DNA of 18,665 bases, from positions 1-18,665 of the forward strand of contig JAEZIO010000027.1 in assembly GCA_023436615.1 (NCBI GenBank), given 5' to 3'. Both the position numbers and the translations under genes were made by a program. This document shows, one piece after another, positions 1 to 6,911 of the stretch; the stretch's first letter is position 1, and each line of letters starts with the position of its first letter. The notes below the pieces were generated by a model that saw only the letters and a list, made by a program, of their open reading frames with translations, made no database searches and was not told where the DNA came from. The DNA comes from Pseudomonadota bacterium (GTDB lineage Bacteria; Pseudomonadota; Alphaproteobacteria; Sphingomonadales; Sphingomonadaceae).

Positions 1-348
<348 letters not shown>

Positions 349-653
349 ATGTACGATCGAGCCCCGCAGGAATATGCGAAGCAAGACCGGCATCTCTGGG
401 AGCCGTTCCTGCACAAATCACAATTGGTGTATTGCGTTTTGAGACATACGAACGGCTTGGCTTTTACCAGTCTACCCTGAACCCAGAGGCTCCAGGTGAC
501 CGGGCCGCCGCCCACATGTCCCTTCATCTAAACCGACAATGTCAAAGAGCCGACGCGCATCCTCCCCCGGTTCGATTGTTCCGGGCCGGTTGTACCGACT
601 AAGAAGAGGCGCGAAACGGTGGCTGACCCAGGCTTGGGCCGCCGCCGTTGCTG
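349..653 (-). other. rRNA operon leader (pre-16S 5' leader)
   Basis: This transcribed spacer between the inferred rrn start near 653 and the mature 16S end has no credible gene. It holds a boxA-like site at 537-550. Close to the mature 5' end is an inverted repeat, GCAGGAA at 366-372 pairing with TTCCTGC at 406-412, with a 33-nt loop. Such a structure may help pre-16S folding or processing, but that role is inferred. The RNase III processing stem cannot be judged because the 3' side of 16S is outside the window. Together with 654-867 this explains the only gene-free stretch longer than 300 bases. Confidence 0.75.
537..550 (-). promoter_or_regulatory. boxA-like rRNA antitermination site
   Basis: On the minus strand this reads GCTCTTTGACATTG, close to the boxA consensus TGCTCTTTAACA bound by the NusB-NusE antitermination complex. 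It sits about 100 nt after the inferred transcription start and about 190 nt before 16S, where rrn leaders usually carry boxA. I see no certain boxB hairpin beside it, which is normal for rRNA antitermination. Confidence 0.7.
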
Positions 654-659
654 GAGCGC

Positions 660-709
660 CATATATGTGTGGCCCTCCGACGCGTCAACGGCTTTTTGCA
701 ATTTTGTTG
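660..709 (-). promoter_or_regulatory. rRNA operon promoter with UP-like tract
   Basis: On the minus strand a -35 box TTGACG (683-688) and a -10 box TATATG (660-665) are separated by exactly 17 bp. An A/T-rich tract (691-709, AACAAAATTGCAAAAAG on the minus strand) lies directly upstream of -35, like a UP element, and stands out against the GC-rich background. A GC-rich discriminator (GCGCTCC) follows the -10, as in stringently controlled stable-RNA promoters. Transcription would start near 653. Spacing, boxes, upstream tract and distance to boxA and 16S all agree. Confidence 0.8.
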
Positions 710-765
710 CCGAAGCCGTTCCCGCTGCTCGAAACCGCCTTGCCGGCCATCTCTCGCGTCCATCG

Positions 766-793
766 GATATATGGCCTCAAGCCGGCGCTTCAA
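766..793 (-). promoter_or_regulatory. possible second, upstream rRNA promoter
   Basis: On the minus strand TTGAAG (788-793), a 16-bp spacer and TATATC (766-771) form a weaker sigma70-like pair about 106 bp upstream of the main rrn promoter. Tandem rrn promoters are common in bacteria. There is no clear UP tract here, so this is only a candidate. Confidence 0.35.
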
Positions 794-867
794 GAGGCCA
801 GATCATTGATCTCGAACATTGTTTCCGGGCCAGCCCGGGACGGTGACGGGTCATCCCGCCACCTCCG

Positions 868-1296
868 TCAGGCGCTCTGAATATATGCGCGCATCGCCTC
901 GGCCTCTTCCTCGATGCGCTCCATCCGGTGCTTCACGAGATCGCCGATCGAGACGATTCCGGCGAGCTGGCCGCCGGCGACGACCGGCAGGTGGCGGATT
1001 CGACGCTGGGTCATCATCGCCAGTGCCGAGAGTACCGGCGTCGACAGGTCGGCCGTGAGCGCGGGCGAGCTCATCACCCGCTCGACCGGCCAATCGAGGA
1101 CGTCCGGGCCGTGGTCGCGCAGGCAGTAGATCACATCGCGCTCAGACATGATTCCGAGGACGCGTCCGTGGTCGACGACCGGAAGGGCGCCGATTCGGCG
1201 CTCCCCCAGCTTGGCGACGGCATGCGAAACCTTCGCTTGGGGCTCGATTGTCGCAACCTCACGGCCCTTGTCGGCCAGGATCGCCTGGATGGTCAT
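868..1296 (-). CDS. CBS domain-pair protein
   Basis: This 142-residue protein is almost entirely a tandem CBS (Bateman) module. CBS1 covers about residues 8-65, with GALPVVDHGRVLGIMSERD, and CBS2 about 73-128, with RHLPVVAGGQLAGIVSIGD. Each repeat ends in the usual G-I/V-x-S-x-x-D pattern. In this family the pair binds adenine nucleotides or related ligands and works as an energy or redox sensor. There is no fused enzyme or transporter domain, so any partner must be separate. The last 20 residues form a charged helix (ERIEEEAEAMRAY). The ATG at 1296 has a GGAG about 7 nt upstream. The gene diverges from the pair at 1365. It is followed by the rrn promoter region on the same strand without an obvious terminator. 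Its specific role is unknown. Confidence 0.92.
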   Translation of the reverse strand: MTIQAILADKGREVATIEPQAKVSHAVAKLGERRIGALPVVDHGRVLGIMSERDVIYCLRDHGPDVLDWPVERVMSSPALTADLSTPVLSALAMMTQRRIRHLPVVAGGQLAGIVSIGDLVKHRMERIEEEAEAMRAYIQSA

Positions 1297-1364
1297 CGCG
1301 CGACTCCCGATCCTCCTCGATCAACGCCTTGATACTCTCATGAGCCGCGACCAAAGGAAAGCGC

Positions 1365-1643
1365 ATGCCCCGTCCCGACCCGGTTCCGAGCCCGCGCCCG
1401 TCAATGCTCCGCACCTTCCGGCGGGCGATGCGGTGGATGGCGCTCCTGTCGATGGTGATCGCCGCAATGGCGGTGATCCTCGTCGCCCGCGGCGACGACG
1501 GACTTCACATCCACATGCTGGTCGCGACGGCGCTCGGCGTTTCGCTAACGGTGCTGCTTGGGACCGGGCTGATGGTGCTGATGTTCCTCAGCGCCTCGAG
1601 CGGGCATGACGAACAGGCAGCAAGGCATCAGGAGAAGGAATGA
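1365..1643 (+). CDS. small two-helix membrane protein, function unknown
   Basis: This 92-residue protein has a basic N-terminal stretch (RTFRRAMR), a first hydrophobic helix at about residues 24-41, a short acidic/His loop (GDDGLHIH), a second helix at about 51-76, and a charged His/Glu-rich tail. This suggests an inner-membrane hairpin. I recognise no named domain. The start is supported by AAAGGAAA just upstream. An internal Met at residue 14 lacks such a site. The stop overlaps the next start as ATGA at 1640-1643, so the thioesterase is probably translationally coupled to it. That coupling, plus a normal ribosome-binding site, is the main argument that the gene is real. Confidence 0.75.
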   Translation: MPRPDPVPSPRPSMLRTFRRAMRWMALLSMVIAAMAVILVARGDDGLHIHMLVATALGVSLTVLLGTGLMVLMFLSASSGHDEQAARHQEKE

Positions 1644-2020
1644 CGGACCTCGACCGAGAGCCGGTGCTAAGGGTCGTTCCCGGCCCCACCGACATCAACG
1701 CCAACGGCCACATATTTGGCGGATGGGTGCTGAGCCAGATGGACATCGCCGGCGGCATCGTAGCCTCTCAGCGGGCGAACGGAGCCGTCGCGACGGTGGC
1801 GATTGAAGGGATGAAGTTCATCACCCCGATACACATTCGCGACCTCATCTCCGTCTACGCGTCCGTGGAGCGTGTCGGCCGCACCTCGATGGGGGTGAGG
1901 ATCGAGGTCGTCGCCACCCGCGACCGCGGCAAGACGGACATCAAGGTGACCGAAGGCCTGTTCACCTTCGTAGCGCTGGACGAGCGCAATCGGCCGCGCC
2001 CGGTCGACGCCGTCGCCTAG
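1640..2020 (+). CDS. YciA-type acyl-CoA thioesterase (hotdog fold)
   Basis: This 126-residue single-domain hotdog protein would hydrolyse acyl-CoA to free acid and CoA in the cytoplasm. The N-terminal block N20-x-x-G23-x-x-F26-G27-G28 followed by MDIAGG (D35) matches YciA/ACOT-type thioesterases, where this Asp is the usual catalytic residue. The later stretch IEGMKFITPIHIRDLISVYASVERVGRTSMGVRIEV is the characteristic core. Length is close to E. coli YciA. GGAGAAGG immediately precedes the ATG. It is coupled by a 4-base overlap to the membrane protein upstream. Its stop lies 20 bp from the stop of the convergent DUF2490 gene. The substrate range cannot be read from the sequence. Confidence 0.93.
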   Translation: MTDLDREPVLRVVPGPTDINANGHIFGGWVLSQMDIAGGIVASQRANGAVATVAIEGMKFITPIHIRDLISVYASVERVGRTSMGVRIEVVATRDRGKTDIKVTEGLFTFVALDERNRPRPVDAVA

Positions 2021-2040
2021 CTCCCCGCTGCGCGGCGATC

Positions 2041-2730
2041 CTAGAGGTTCAGGCTGAGAGAAACGGACGCGACATGGTCGCTCGTGTCCTCGCCGCCGCG
2101 AACGAAGCCGTGCTGGTTGAGATAGCCGACCTCGGCGTTCAGCGATTTCGATAGCGGCGTGCTGATTGCGATCAGGTTGCGCATGCGGTCGAGCCCGTCC
2201 TGACGCTGGAACGCCGTCGTGTTGAGGTTGATGAAGGTTTCGCTGCTCAACACCAGCGCGGTCTTCGACCCTTTCGACAGCGGCAGCGAATATTTGACGT
2301 AAGGCCGCATCCGCCAGCCGGTCCCGTCGAAATGGTCGCGCCAGCGCTGCTCCATGCGAAGTCGCGCGCTGAGCTTGCCCGTGCCGATCCGGGCGACGTT
2401 GTCGAACGCCACTTGCTCGCGGGCGCGGTGCTCCATCACCGTGAAGTCGCCGCCCGAATATTGCGGGTTGTGCACGTAGCCGACGCCGATCGTCACGTCC
2501 TTTGCGACGCGCAAGCCGAGAAGCGTCACGGCTTCGAGCTCGTATAGGCCGTTGCGGTTGTCGCTGAAGCGCCCCGTCAGCTCCTGCTGCAGCCGCCATG
2601 CGTCGCCAAGCTTCACCGTAACGCCGGCAGTCGTCCACAATTGCTCGTCGTCGCGAGCGGAGGCGGCCCCGCTCCAGGAGATCGCACAGGCGCCAAGGGC
2701 AACGATCATTGCTCGACGATTTGGAGTCAC
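2041..2730 (-). CDS. DUF2490 outer-membrane beta-barrel protein
   Basis: The 229-residue product has a signal peptide (hydrophobic core about residues 8-20, likely cleavage after AASA, residue 25). It continues as alternating amphipathic beta-strands that end in SVSLSLNL. Conserved blocks such as WTTAGVTVKLGDAWRLQQELTGRF, RAREQVAF, RLRMEQRWRD and RMRPYVKYSLPL fit the DUF2490 family, predicted outer-membrane barrels of unknown function. The longest start is a GTG at 2730 with GGGA upstream. The ATG at 2709 (residue 8) would keep the signal peptide but has no clear ribosome-binding site. It lies 95 bp downstream of the DUF4167 gene on the same strand, and a dyad at 2774-2788 sits in that gap, so it may have its own promoter. 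Confidence 0.85.
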   Translation of the reverse strand: MTPNRRAMIVALGACAISWSGAASARDDEQLWTTAGVTVKLGDAWRLQQELTGRFSDNRNGLYELEAVTLLGLRVAKDVTIGVGYVHNPQYSGGDFTVMEHRAREQVAFDNVARIGTGKLSARLRMEQRWRDHFDGTGWRMRPYVKYSLPLSKGSKTALVLSSETFINLNTTAFQRQDGLDRMRNLIAISTPLSKSLNAEVGYLNQHGFVRGGEDTSDHVASVSLSLNL

Positions 2731-2773
2731 TGCAGCATTCCCAATGTTACACCCGACAGTTGTGGCGCAGCCT

Positions 2774-2788
2774 TTCCACGATTTGGAA
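2774..2788. repeat. 15-bp dyad upstream of the DUF2490 gene
   Basis: TTCCA (2774-2778) and TGGAA (2784-2788) form an inverted repeat with a 5-bp centre. It lies 44-58 bp upstream of the GTG start of the DUF2490 gene, in the short gap behind DUF4167. It could be an operator or a small RNA hairpin. Neither is supported by other evidence. Confidence 0.35.
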
Positions 2789-2825
2789 CCGCGGCAATGA
2801 TCGAGCGCAAACCCGGCTGTTCGAG

Positions 2826-3410
2826 TCAGGCGGCGGGAGCGATTTCCGCATCGTCGCCGCCGCTGCTGCGGGGCTTGCGGGCGCGACGGCGCGGCGCGGG
2901 AGCCGCTTCCTCGCCATCGTCGGCATCGGAGCCAATCGCGGGCGGGAGCACTTCAAGCGCGATCCGCTCGTCCTCGGAATCGTCGTCCGAATGCGCCGAG
3001 CCGTTGCGCTCTCCGCGGTCGCGACCGTTGCCGCGAGCGCTCCGATCGGTGCGATTGTTGCGCTCGTTGCGGGGAGCGCGTTCGCCGCGGTCGTCCTCCG
3101 AAGCCTCGACCGTTTCGTCCTCGGCCTCGTTCGCGTCTTCGTCGCTATCGTCACCGCGTTGCGGACGCTGATCCTCGAACCGCGAGCGGTTCTCGCCGAG
3201 CACGCGGAAATAATGGTCCGCGAACTGGAGATAATATTCGCTCTGAACGCGATCGCCCGCGAGCTGCGCGTCGCGTGCCATGTTCTTGTATTTCTCGAGC
3301 AGCTGCGCCGCGTTTCCGCGCTGCCGATTGTCCTGGCGGTTGCCCCCGAGGTTCTGGCCCCTCTGGCCCCCGCGACCGCGCCTGCGGCCGCCCTGTCGAT
3401 TGTTGATCAA
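2826..3410 (-). CDS. DUF4167 protein, probable RNA-associated, disordered tail
   Basis: This 194-residue protein starts with an Arg/Gly-rich segment (NNRQGGRRRGRGGQRGQ). Next comes the diagnostic DUF4167 block at about residues 33-72 (NAAQLLEKYKNMARDAQ, then GDRVQSEYYLQFADHYFRVL). The remaining 120 residues are low-complexity, alternating acidic stretches (DDSDEDANEAEDE) with Arg/Asn/Gly-rich ones, and are probably disordered. The family is common in alphaproteobacteria and is often found beside prmC and prfA, as here. Its function is not established, and RNA binding is inferred from composition. The start is a TTG (3410) with GGAAG upstream; the resulting N-terminus is the usual MINNRQ of the family. 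It lies 222 bp downstream of prmC, so it may have its own promoter or a processed leader. Confidence 0.9.
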   Translation of the reverse strand: MINNRQGGRRRGRGGQRGQNLGGNRQDNRQRGNAAQLLEKYKNMARDAQLAGDRVQSEYYLQFADHYFRVLGENRSRFEDQRPQRGDDSDEDANEAEDETVEASEDDRGERAPRNERNNRTDRSARGNGRDRGERNGSAHSDDDSEDERIALEVLPPAIGSDADDGEEAAPAPRRRARKPRSSGGDDAEIAPAA

Positions 3411-3535
3411 ATGCGACTTCCTTAATCCGTAGAAGCGTGCCCCGTTTCCTTCTGGCGGGCGGACCGCGCTTGCGCAGTTCGCTTTGTCGTACCGGTCTGC
3501 GCCTCGCGCGTCTCGAACGGCCGTTTGCGTCGGGG

Positions 3536-3587
3536 GTAGGACGGGATGCGCTCAGGTCATTTTCCGCTCAAGCGGACCCGGTCCTAC
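3536..3587. repeat. nested inverted repeat between prmC and the DUF4167 gene
   Basis: Outer arms GTAGGAC (3536-3542) and GTCCTAC (3581-3587) enclose a perfect inner hairpin, TCCGC-TCAA-GCGGA (3563-3576). With one bulge the outer stem extends by three G-C pairs. It starts about 46 nt after the prmC stop in the direction of transcription and ends about 125 nt before the DUF4167 start. There is no U-tract on either strand, so a standard intrinsic terminator is unlikely. An mRNA processing or leader structure is possible. Confidence 0.4.
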
Positions 3588-3632
3588 GGAAGGATGTAAT
3601 GGCGATTGAAGACAATTCCAAGCGAATTTCTT

Positions 3633-4460
3633 CTAAACCCAGGTGAGGAGCACCGCACGGTCTCGACCGGCGAGATCGGTGGTAATGCGGGCCTTGAGGC
3701 CATCCCTTTCCAAGAGCGCCAACGCGGCCTCGCCCTGACCGGCGCCGATTTCCACCGCCGCCAGCCCGGCCGGAGCGAGCAGGCGCGGGATCTCGGGCGC
3801 GAGGCGACGAATGGACTCCAGTCCCTCGGGCCCGGCGAACAGCGCCTCCTCGGGCTCGTATTCGGCCACTCCGTCGCCCAGCGGCTCGTCCTGCGCGACG
3901 TAAGGCGGGTTGCACAGCACAAGGTCGAACCTTTCCTCGATTCCCTTCGACCAGTCACCGATCTTCAGCCTGGCTCGTCTCTCGAACCCCAGCCGCCGCG
4001 CGTTTGCGGAGGCATAAGACAGGGCGCGGCGCGATGAATCCACGCCGAGACCGGTGGCGTCCGGCCACAGGTCCAGCGCGGCCAGCAGAAGGGTACCTGG
4101 ACCGGTACCCAGATCGAGGATTCGCTTAGGCCCGGATGTGCCCTCGAAATGTTCGATCGCGGAGGAGATCAGCACTTCGCTGTCCGGCCGCGGGATGAGC
4201 ACTCCGGGCCCCACGTGAAGCTCGATGTTCCAGAAGGCTCGGCGCCCGGTGATATAGGCGACCGGCTCCCCCTTCATGCGCCGCTTGACCATCGTCCAGA
4301 ATCGTTTGGGCGGCTCGCGATCCGGGGGATTGAGGATCAGCCGATCGCGATCGATGTGGAGGGCTTCGGCCATCAGCAACTCGGCGTCGAGACGGGCGCT
4401 GTCGCTGGTCTCGGAGAGCTGGCGCGCGGCATCGGCCAGCGCCCGCGTGACCGCCTTCAC
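3633..4460 (-). CDS. prmC: Release factor glutamine N5-methyltransferase
   Basis: PrmC methylates the Gln of the GGQ motif in release factors RF1 and RF2, using S-adenosylmethionine, and so raises termination efficiency. The 275-residue protein has an N-terminal helical domain, the family motif PRPDSE at about 90-95, the SAM-binding motif ILDLGTG at 114-120 and the catalytic NPPY at 184-187. Length matches E. coli PrmC. The start is a GTG at 4460 that overlaps the TGA of prfA as GTGA (4460-4457), implying translational coupling to its own substrate. The gene ends in TAG, a codon read by RF1. Confidence 0.97.
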   Translation of the reverse strand: MKAVTRALADAARQLSETSDSARLDAELLMAEALHIDRDRLILNPPDREPPKRFWTMVKRRMKGEPVAYITGRRAFWNIELHVGPGVLIPRPDSEVLISSAIEHFEGTSGPKRILDLGTGPGTLLLAALDLWPDATGLGVDSSRRALSYASANARRLGFERRARLKIGDWSKGIEERFDLVLCNPPYVAQDEPLGDGVAEYEPEEALFAGPEGLESIRRLAPEIPRLLAPAGLAAVEIGAGQGEAALALLERDGLKARITTDLAGRDRAVLLTWV

Positions 4461-5545
4461 GCTTCGTCTTCGAGCCCGGCGAGCCGCTGCGCTTCGTCTT
4501 CGGCGATCAACGCATCGACCAACTCGCCCAGTCCCGGGCCTTCAAGGATCGCATCGAGCTTGTGGAGCGTGAGGTTGATCCGGTGATCGGTCACACGCCC
4601 CTGCGGGAAATTGTAGGTGCGGATCCGCTCCGATCGATCGCCCGACCCGACCATCGACTTGCGCGCTCCCGCGCGTTCGTTCGCCAGCCGGTCGCGCTCC
4701 ATTTCGAACAAACGCGTGCGAAGCACTTTCAGCGCCTTCGCCTTATTCTTGTGCTGCGATTTTTCATCCTGCTGGATGACCACCAGCCCACTCGGAATGT
4801 GCGTGATCCGCACGGCGCTGTCGGTGGTGTTGACGGACTGCCCGCCGGGGCCCGACGAGCGATAGACATCGATGCGCAGGTCCTTGTCCTCGATCTGCAC
4901 GTCGACATCCTCCGCTTCCGGGAGGACGGCCACTGTCGCTGCCGAAGTATGGATGCGGCCTCCGCTCTCGGTTGCGGGCACGCGCTGGACGCGGTGGACG
5001 CCGCTTTCGAACTTCAGCTTGGCGAACACGCCAGCGCCGTTGATCGACGCCACCGCCTCCTTGTAGCCGCCGACCTCAGCGGCGTTCGCCGAGATCAGCT
5101 CGAAGCGCCAGCCCTGCTCCTCCGCGAAGCGCTGGTACATGCGCAGTAGGTCGCCCGCGAACAGCGCCGCCTCGTCGCCGCCCGTGCCCGCGCGCACCTC
5201 GAGCATCGCCGCGCGCTCGTCGGCCGCATCGCGCGGCAGCAATTTCACGGCGAGCGCCCGCTCGGCGTCCGGAAGCCGCCGCTTGATGTCCTCGACCTCA
5301 GCTTCGGCCATCTCCTTGAGCTCGGCTTCGGCGTCGGGGTCATGGAGCATGCCCGTCAGAACCTCCAGCTCGGCGCGAAGGCGGCGCACCTCGCGCGCGG
5401 CCGCGGCCACCGGCTCGATCGCCGCATAGTCCTTGGACAGCTTCACGAACTCGTCCGGCGAGAGGTCGGGCGCGGCCATCGCCGCGGCAAGGTCGTGCTT
5501 GCGCGCCTCGATCGACGCGATGCGTTCCGACGAGATTCGGGTCAC
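4457..5545 (-). CDS. prfA: Peptide chain release factor 1
   Basis: RF1 reads UAA and UAG in the ribosomal A site and triggers peptide release. The 362-residue protein has the stop-codon-reading motif P190-A191-T192 (in RVPATESGGRIHTS), which separates RF1 from RF2 (SPF). The catalytic GGQ is at 234-236, in SSGPGGQSVNTTDSAVRITH. The open frame continues far upstream through hisS. The real start is the GTG at 5545, which overlaps the hisS TGA as GTGA and gives VTRISSERIASIEAR and a length close to the 360 of E. coli RF1. It ends in TGA, read by RF2. The order hisS-prfA-prmC suggests one translation-machinery operon. Confidence 0.97.
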   Translation of the reverse strand: MTRISSERIASIEARKHDLAAAMAAPDLSPDEFVKLSKDYAAIEPVAAAAREVRRLRAELEVLTGMLHDPDAEAELKEMAEAEVEDIKRRLPDAERALAVKLLPRDAADERAAMLEVRAGTGGDEAALFAGDLLRMYQRFAEEQGWRFELISANAAEVGGYKEAVASINGAGVFAKLKFESGVHRVQRVPATESGGRIHTSAATVAVLPEAEDVDVQIEDKDLRIDVYRSSGPGGQSVNTTDSAVRITHIPSGLVVIQQDEKSQHKNKAKALKVLRTRLFEMERDRLANERAGARKSMVGSGDRSERIRTYNFPQGRVTDHRINLTLHKLDAILEGPGLGELVDALIAEDEAQRLAGLEDEA

Positions 5546-6780
5546 TGGCTGAGCGCTTCCGCCAGCAGGTCGAGCGAAACGGAGCGCTGTTCGCCCGACG
5601 CCAATGTCTTGAGCTGCGCCTCGCCGCGATCGAGCTCGTCGTCGCCGAGGATGAGCGCGTAGGCTGCTCCGGACGCATTCGCGCGACTGAGCCGCTTTTT
5701 CATATTGCCGCGATACGCCATTTCGGTCGCCACACCTTCGCGGCGAAGCCCGGCGACGATGGCTTGCGTTGCCGCTTCGGCGCGGTCGCCGAGCGGAACG
5801 ACGACGACGGTCGGCCGCTCCGATTCCGGCGCCTCGATCAGCATCGCCAGCCGTTCGATCCCGGCAGCCCATCCGACCGCGGGGGTGTGCGGCCCGCCAA
5901 GCGCCTCGATCAGCCCGTCGTAGCGGCCTCCCGCGATCACTGCACCTTGCGCGCCAAGCCGGTCCGTGACGAACTCGAACGCGGTGTGGCGGTAATAATC
6001 GAGGCCGCGCACGAGCCGCGAGTTGCGCGTCCACGCCACACCCGCCGAGTCGAGACCCGCTGTGACCTGGCCGAAGAAGTCGGCCGCTTCCGACGTCAGG
6101 AAATCGTCGATGGCGGGAGCGGCGTCGGCGATGGGCCGGTCGCGCGGGTCCTTGCTGTCGAGGATCCGCAGTGGGTTACGCTCGAGCCGGTCGCGGCTAT
6201 CGTCCGAAAGCCGGTCGGCCGACCCGCGGAAGTGCTCGACGAGGGCGGCACGCCACGCTTCGCGAGTCTCGGCATCGCCGAGCGTGTTGAGCTCCAGCGT
6301 CACGCCGTCGCTGATGCTGAGCTCCTTCAGCAGCTGGTCGGCGAGCGCCAGGATCTCGACGTCGGCGGCCGGTTCGCCGGCACCGATGATCTCGGCGTCG
6401 AGCTGGTGGAACTGGCGGAAACGCCCCTTCTGCGGCCGCTCGTAGCGAAAGGCCGGTCCGTGGGTCGTGACCTTGAGCGGCGCATATTGCTGCCAGCCCT
6501 CGGACAAATAGGCGCGCGCAATCCCCGCGGTGAACTCGGGCCGCATTGTCACCGAGTCGCCGCTTCGGTCCTCGAACGTGTACATTTCCTTGGAGACGAC
6601 GTCGGTGGTTTCGCCCATCGTGCGGGCGAACACCGCCGTCGGTTCGAGGATCGGCACCTCGACCCGCTTGAACCCGTAAAGCCTGCGCACGCGGTCGAAC
6701 GCCGCGGCGACCGCCGCCATCCGGTCGGCGTCTTCGCCCAGCAGGCTCTGCATTCCCCGGATCGGCTGCGGCGTCGTCAT
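5542..6780 (-). CDS. hisS: Histidyl-tRNA synthetase
   Basis: This class II enzyme charges tRNA-His in the cytoplasm. With the start chosen here it has 412 residues. The class II motif 2 region FRYERPQKGRFRQFHQLDAE lies at 111-130, the histidine-specific signature LVRGLDYY at 256-263, and motif 3 AVGWAAGIERL at 301-311. A C-terminal anticodon-binding domain follows (VVVVPLGDRAEAATQ through LALGE-like blocks). The start is uncertain. The frame is open upstream, with Met codons at 6792 and 6804 and further out to 6885, and none has a clear Shine-Dalgarno site. MTTPQPIRGMQSLLG (6780) matches where the family usually begins. It diverges from the M61 peptidase gene and overlaps prfA downstream by GTGA. 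Confidence 0.95.
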   Translation of the reverse strand: MTTPQPIRGMQSLLGEDADRMAAVAAAFDRVRRLYGFKRVEVPILEPTAVFARTMGETTDVVSKEMYTFEDRSGDSVTMRPEFTAGIARAYLSEGWQQYAPLKVTTHGPAFRYERPQKGRFRQFHQLDAEIIGAGEPAADVEILALADQLLKELSISDGVTLELNTLGDAETREAWRAALVEHFRGSADRLSDDSRDRLERNPLRILDSKDPRDRPIADAAPAIDDFLTSEAADFFGQVTAGLDSAGVAWTRNSRLVRGLDYYRHTAFEFVTDRLGAQGAVIAGGRYDGLIEALGGPHTPAVGWAAGIERLAMLIEAPESERPTVVVVPLGDRAEAATQAIVAGLRREGVATEMAYRGNMKKRLSRANASGAAYALILGDDELDRGEAQLKTLASGEQRSVSLDLLAEALSQ

Positions 6781-6885
6781 GGCGGCGCGCATTGGCAAAA
6801 ACATTCGACAAAGGAAAGGAATGCGTCTGCGCAAGGGCATAGCTCGGCTGGACAGGTGCGGCCGACTTGGCGAAAGCGCTACCAA

Positions 6886-6895
6886 CTATCGATAG
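6886..6895. repeat. 10-bp perfect palindrome before the M61 gene
   Basis: CTATCGATAG lies 17-26 bp upstream of the M61 start, just before its GGAGAAG ribosome-binding site and inside the 131-bp divergent gap with hisS. It could be an operator or chance. I found no convincing sigma70 boxes for either gene in this gap. Confidence 0.2.
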
Positions 6896-6911
6896 GCCAC
6901 CGGAGAAGAAA

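Noticed and set aside
825..838. Hairpin CCGGG-CCAG-CCCGG after the CBS gene, considered as its terminator
   Set aside because: The stem is only 5-6 bp and no U-tract follows on the minus strand, so it does not meet the criteria for an intrinsic terminator.
539..880. A 113-codon plus-strand frame across the rRNA promoter and leader
   Set aside because: It runs antisense to the rrn promoter and boxA, has no ribosome-binding site and no recognisable protein features.
3437..3646. A 69-codon plus-strand frame in the gap between prmC and the DUF4167 gene
   Set aside because: It has no clear ribosome-binding site, an Arg/Leu/Ser-rich composition and overlaps the end of prmC. A structured gap is more likely than a gene.
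4457..6034. A 525-codon version of prfA starting inside hisS
   Set aside because: The extra 163 residues are Arg-rich shadow sequence. RF1 length and the GTGA overlap place the start at 5545.
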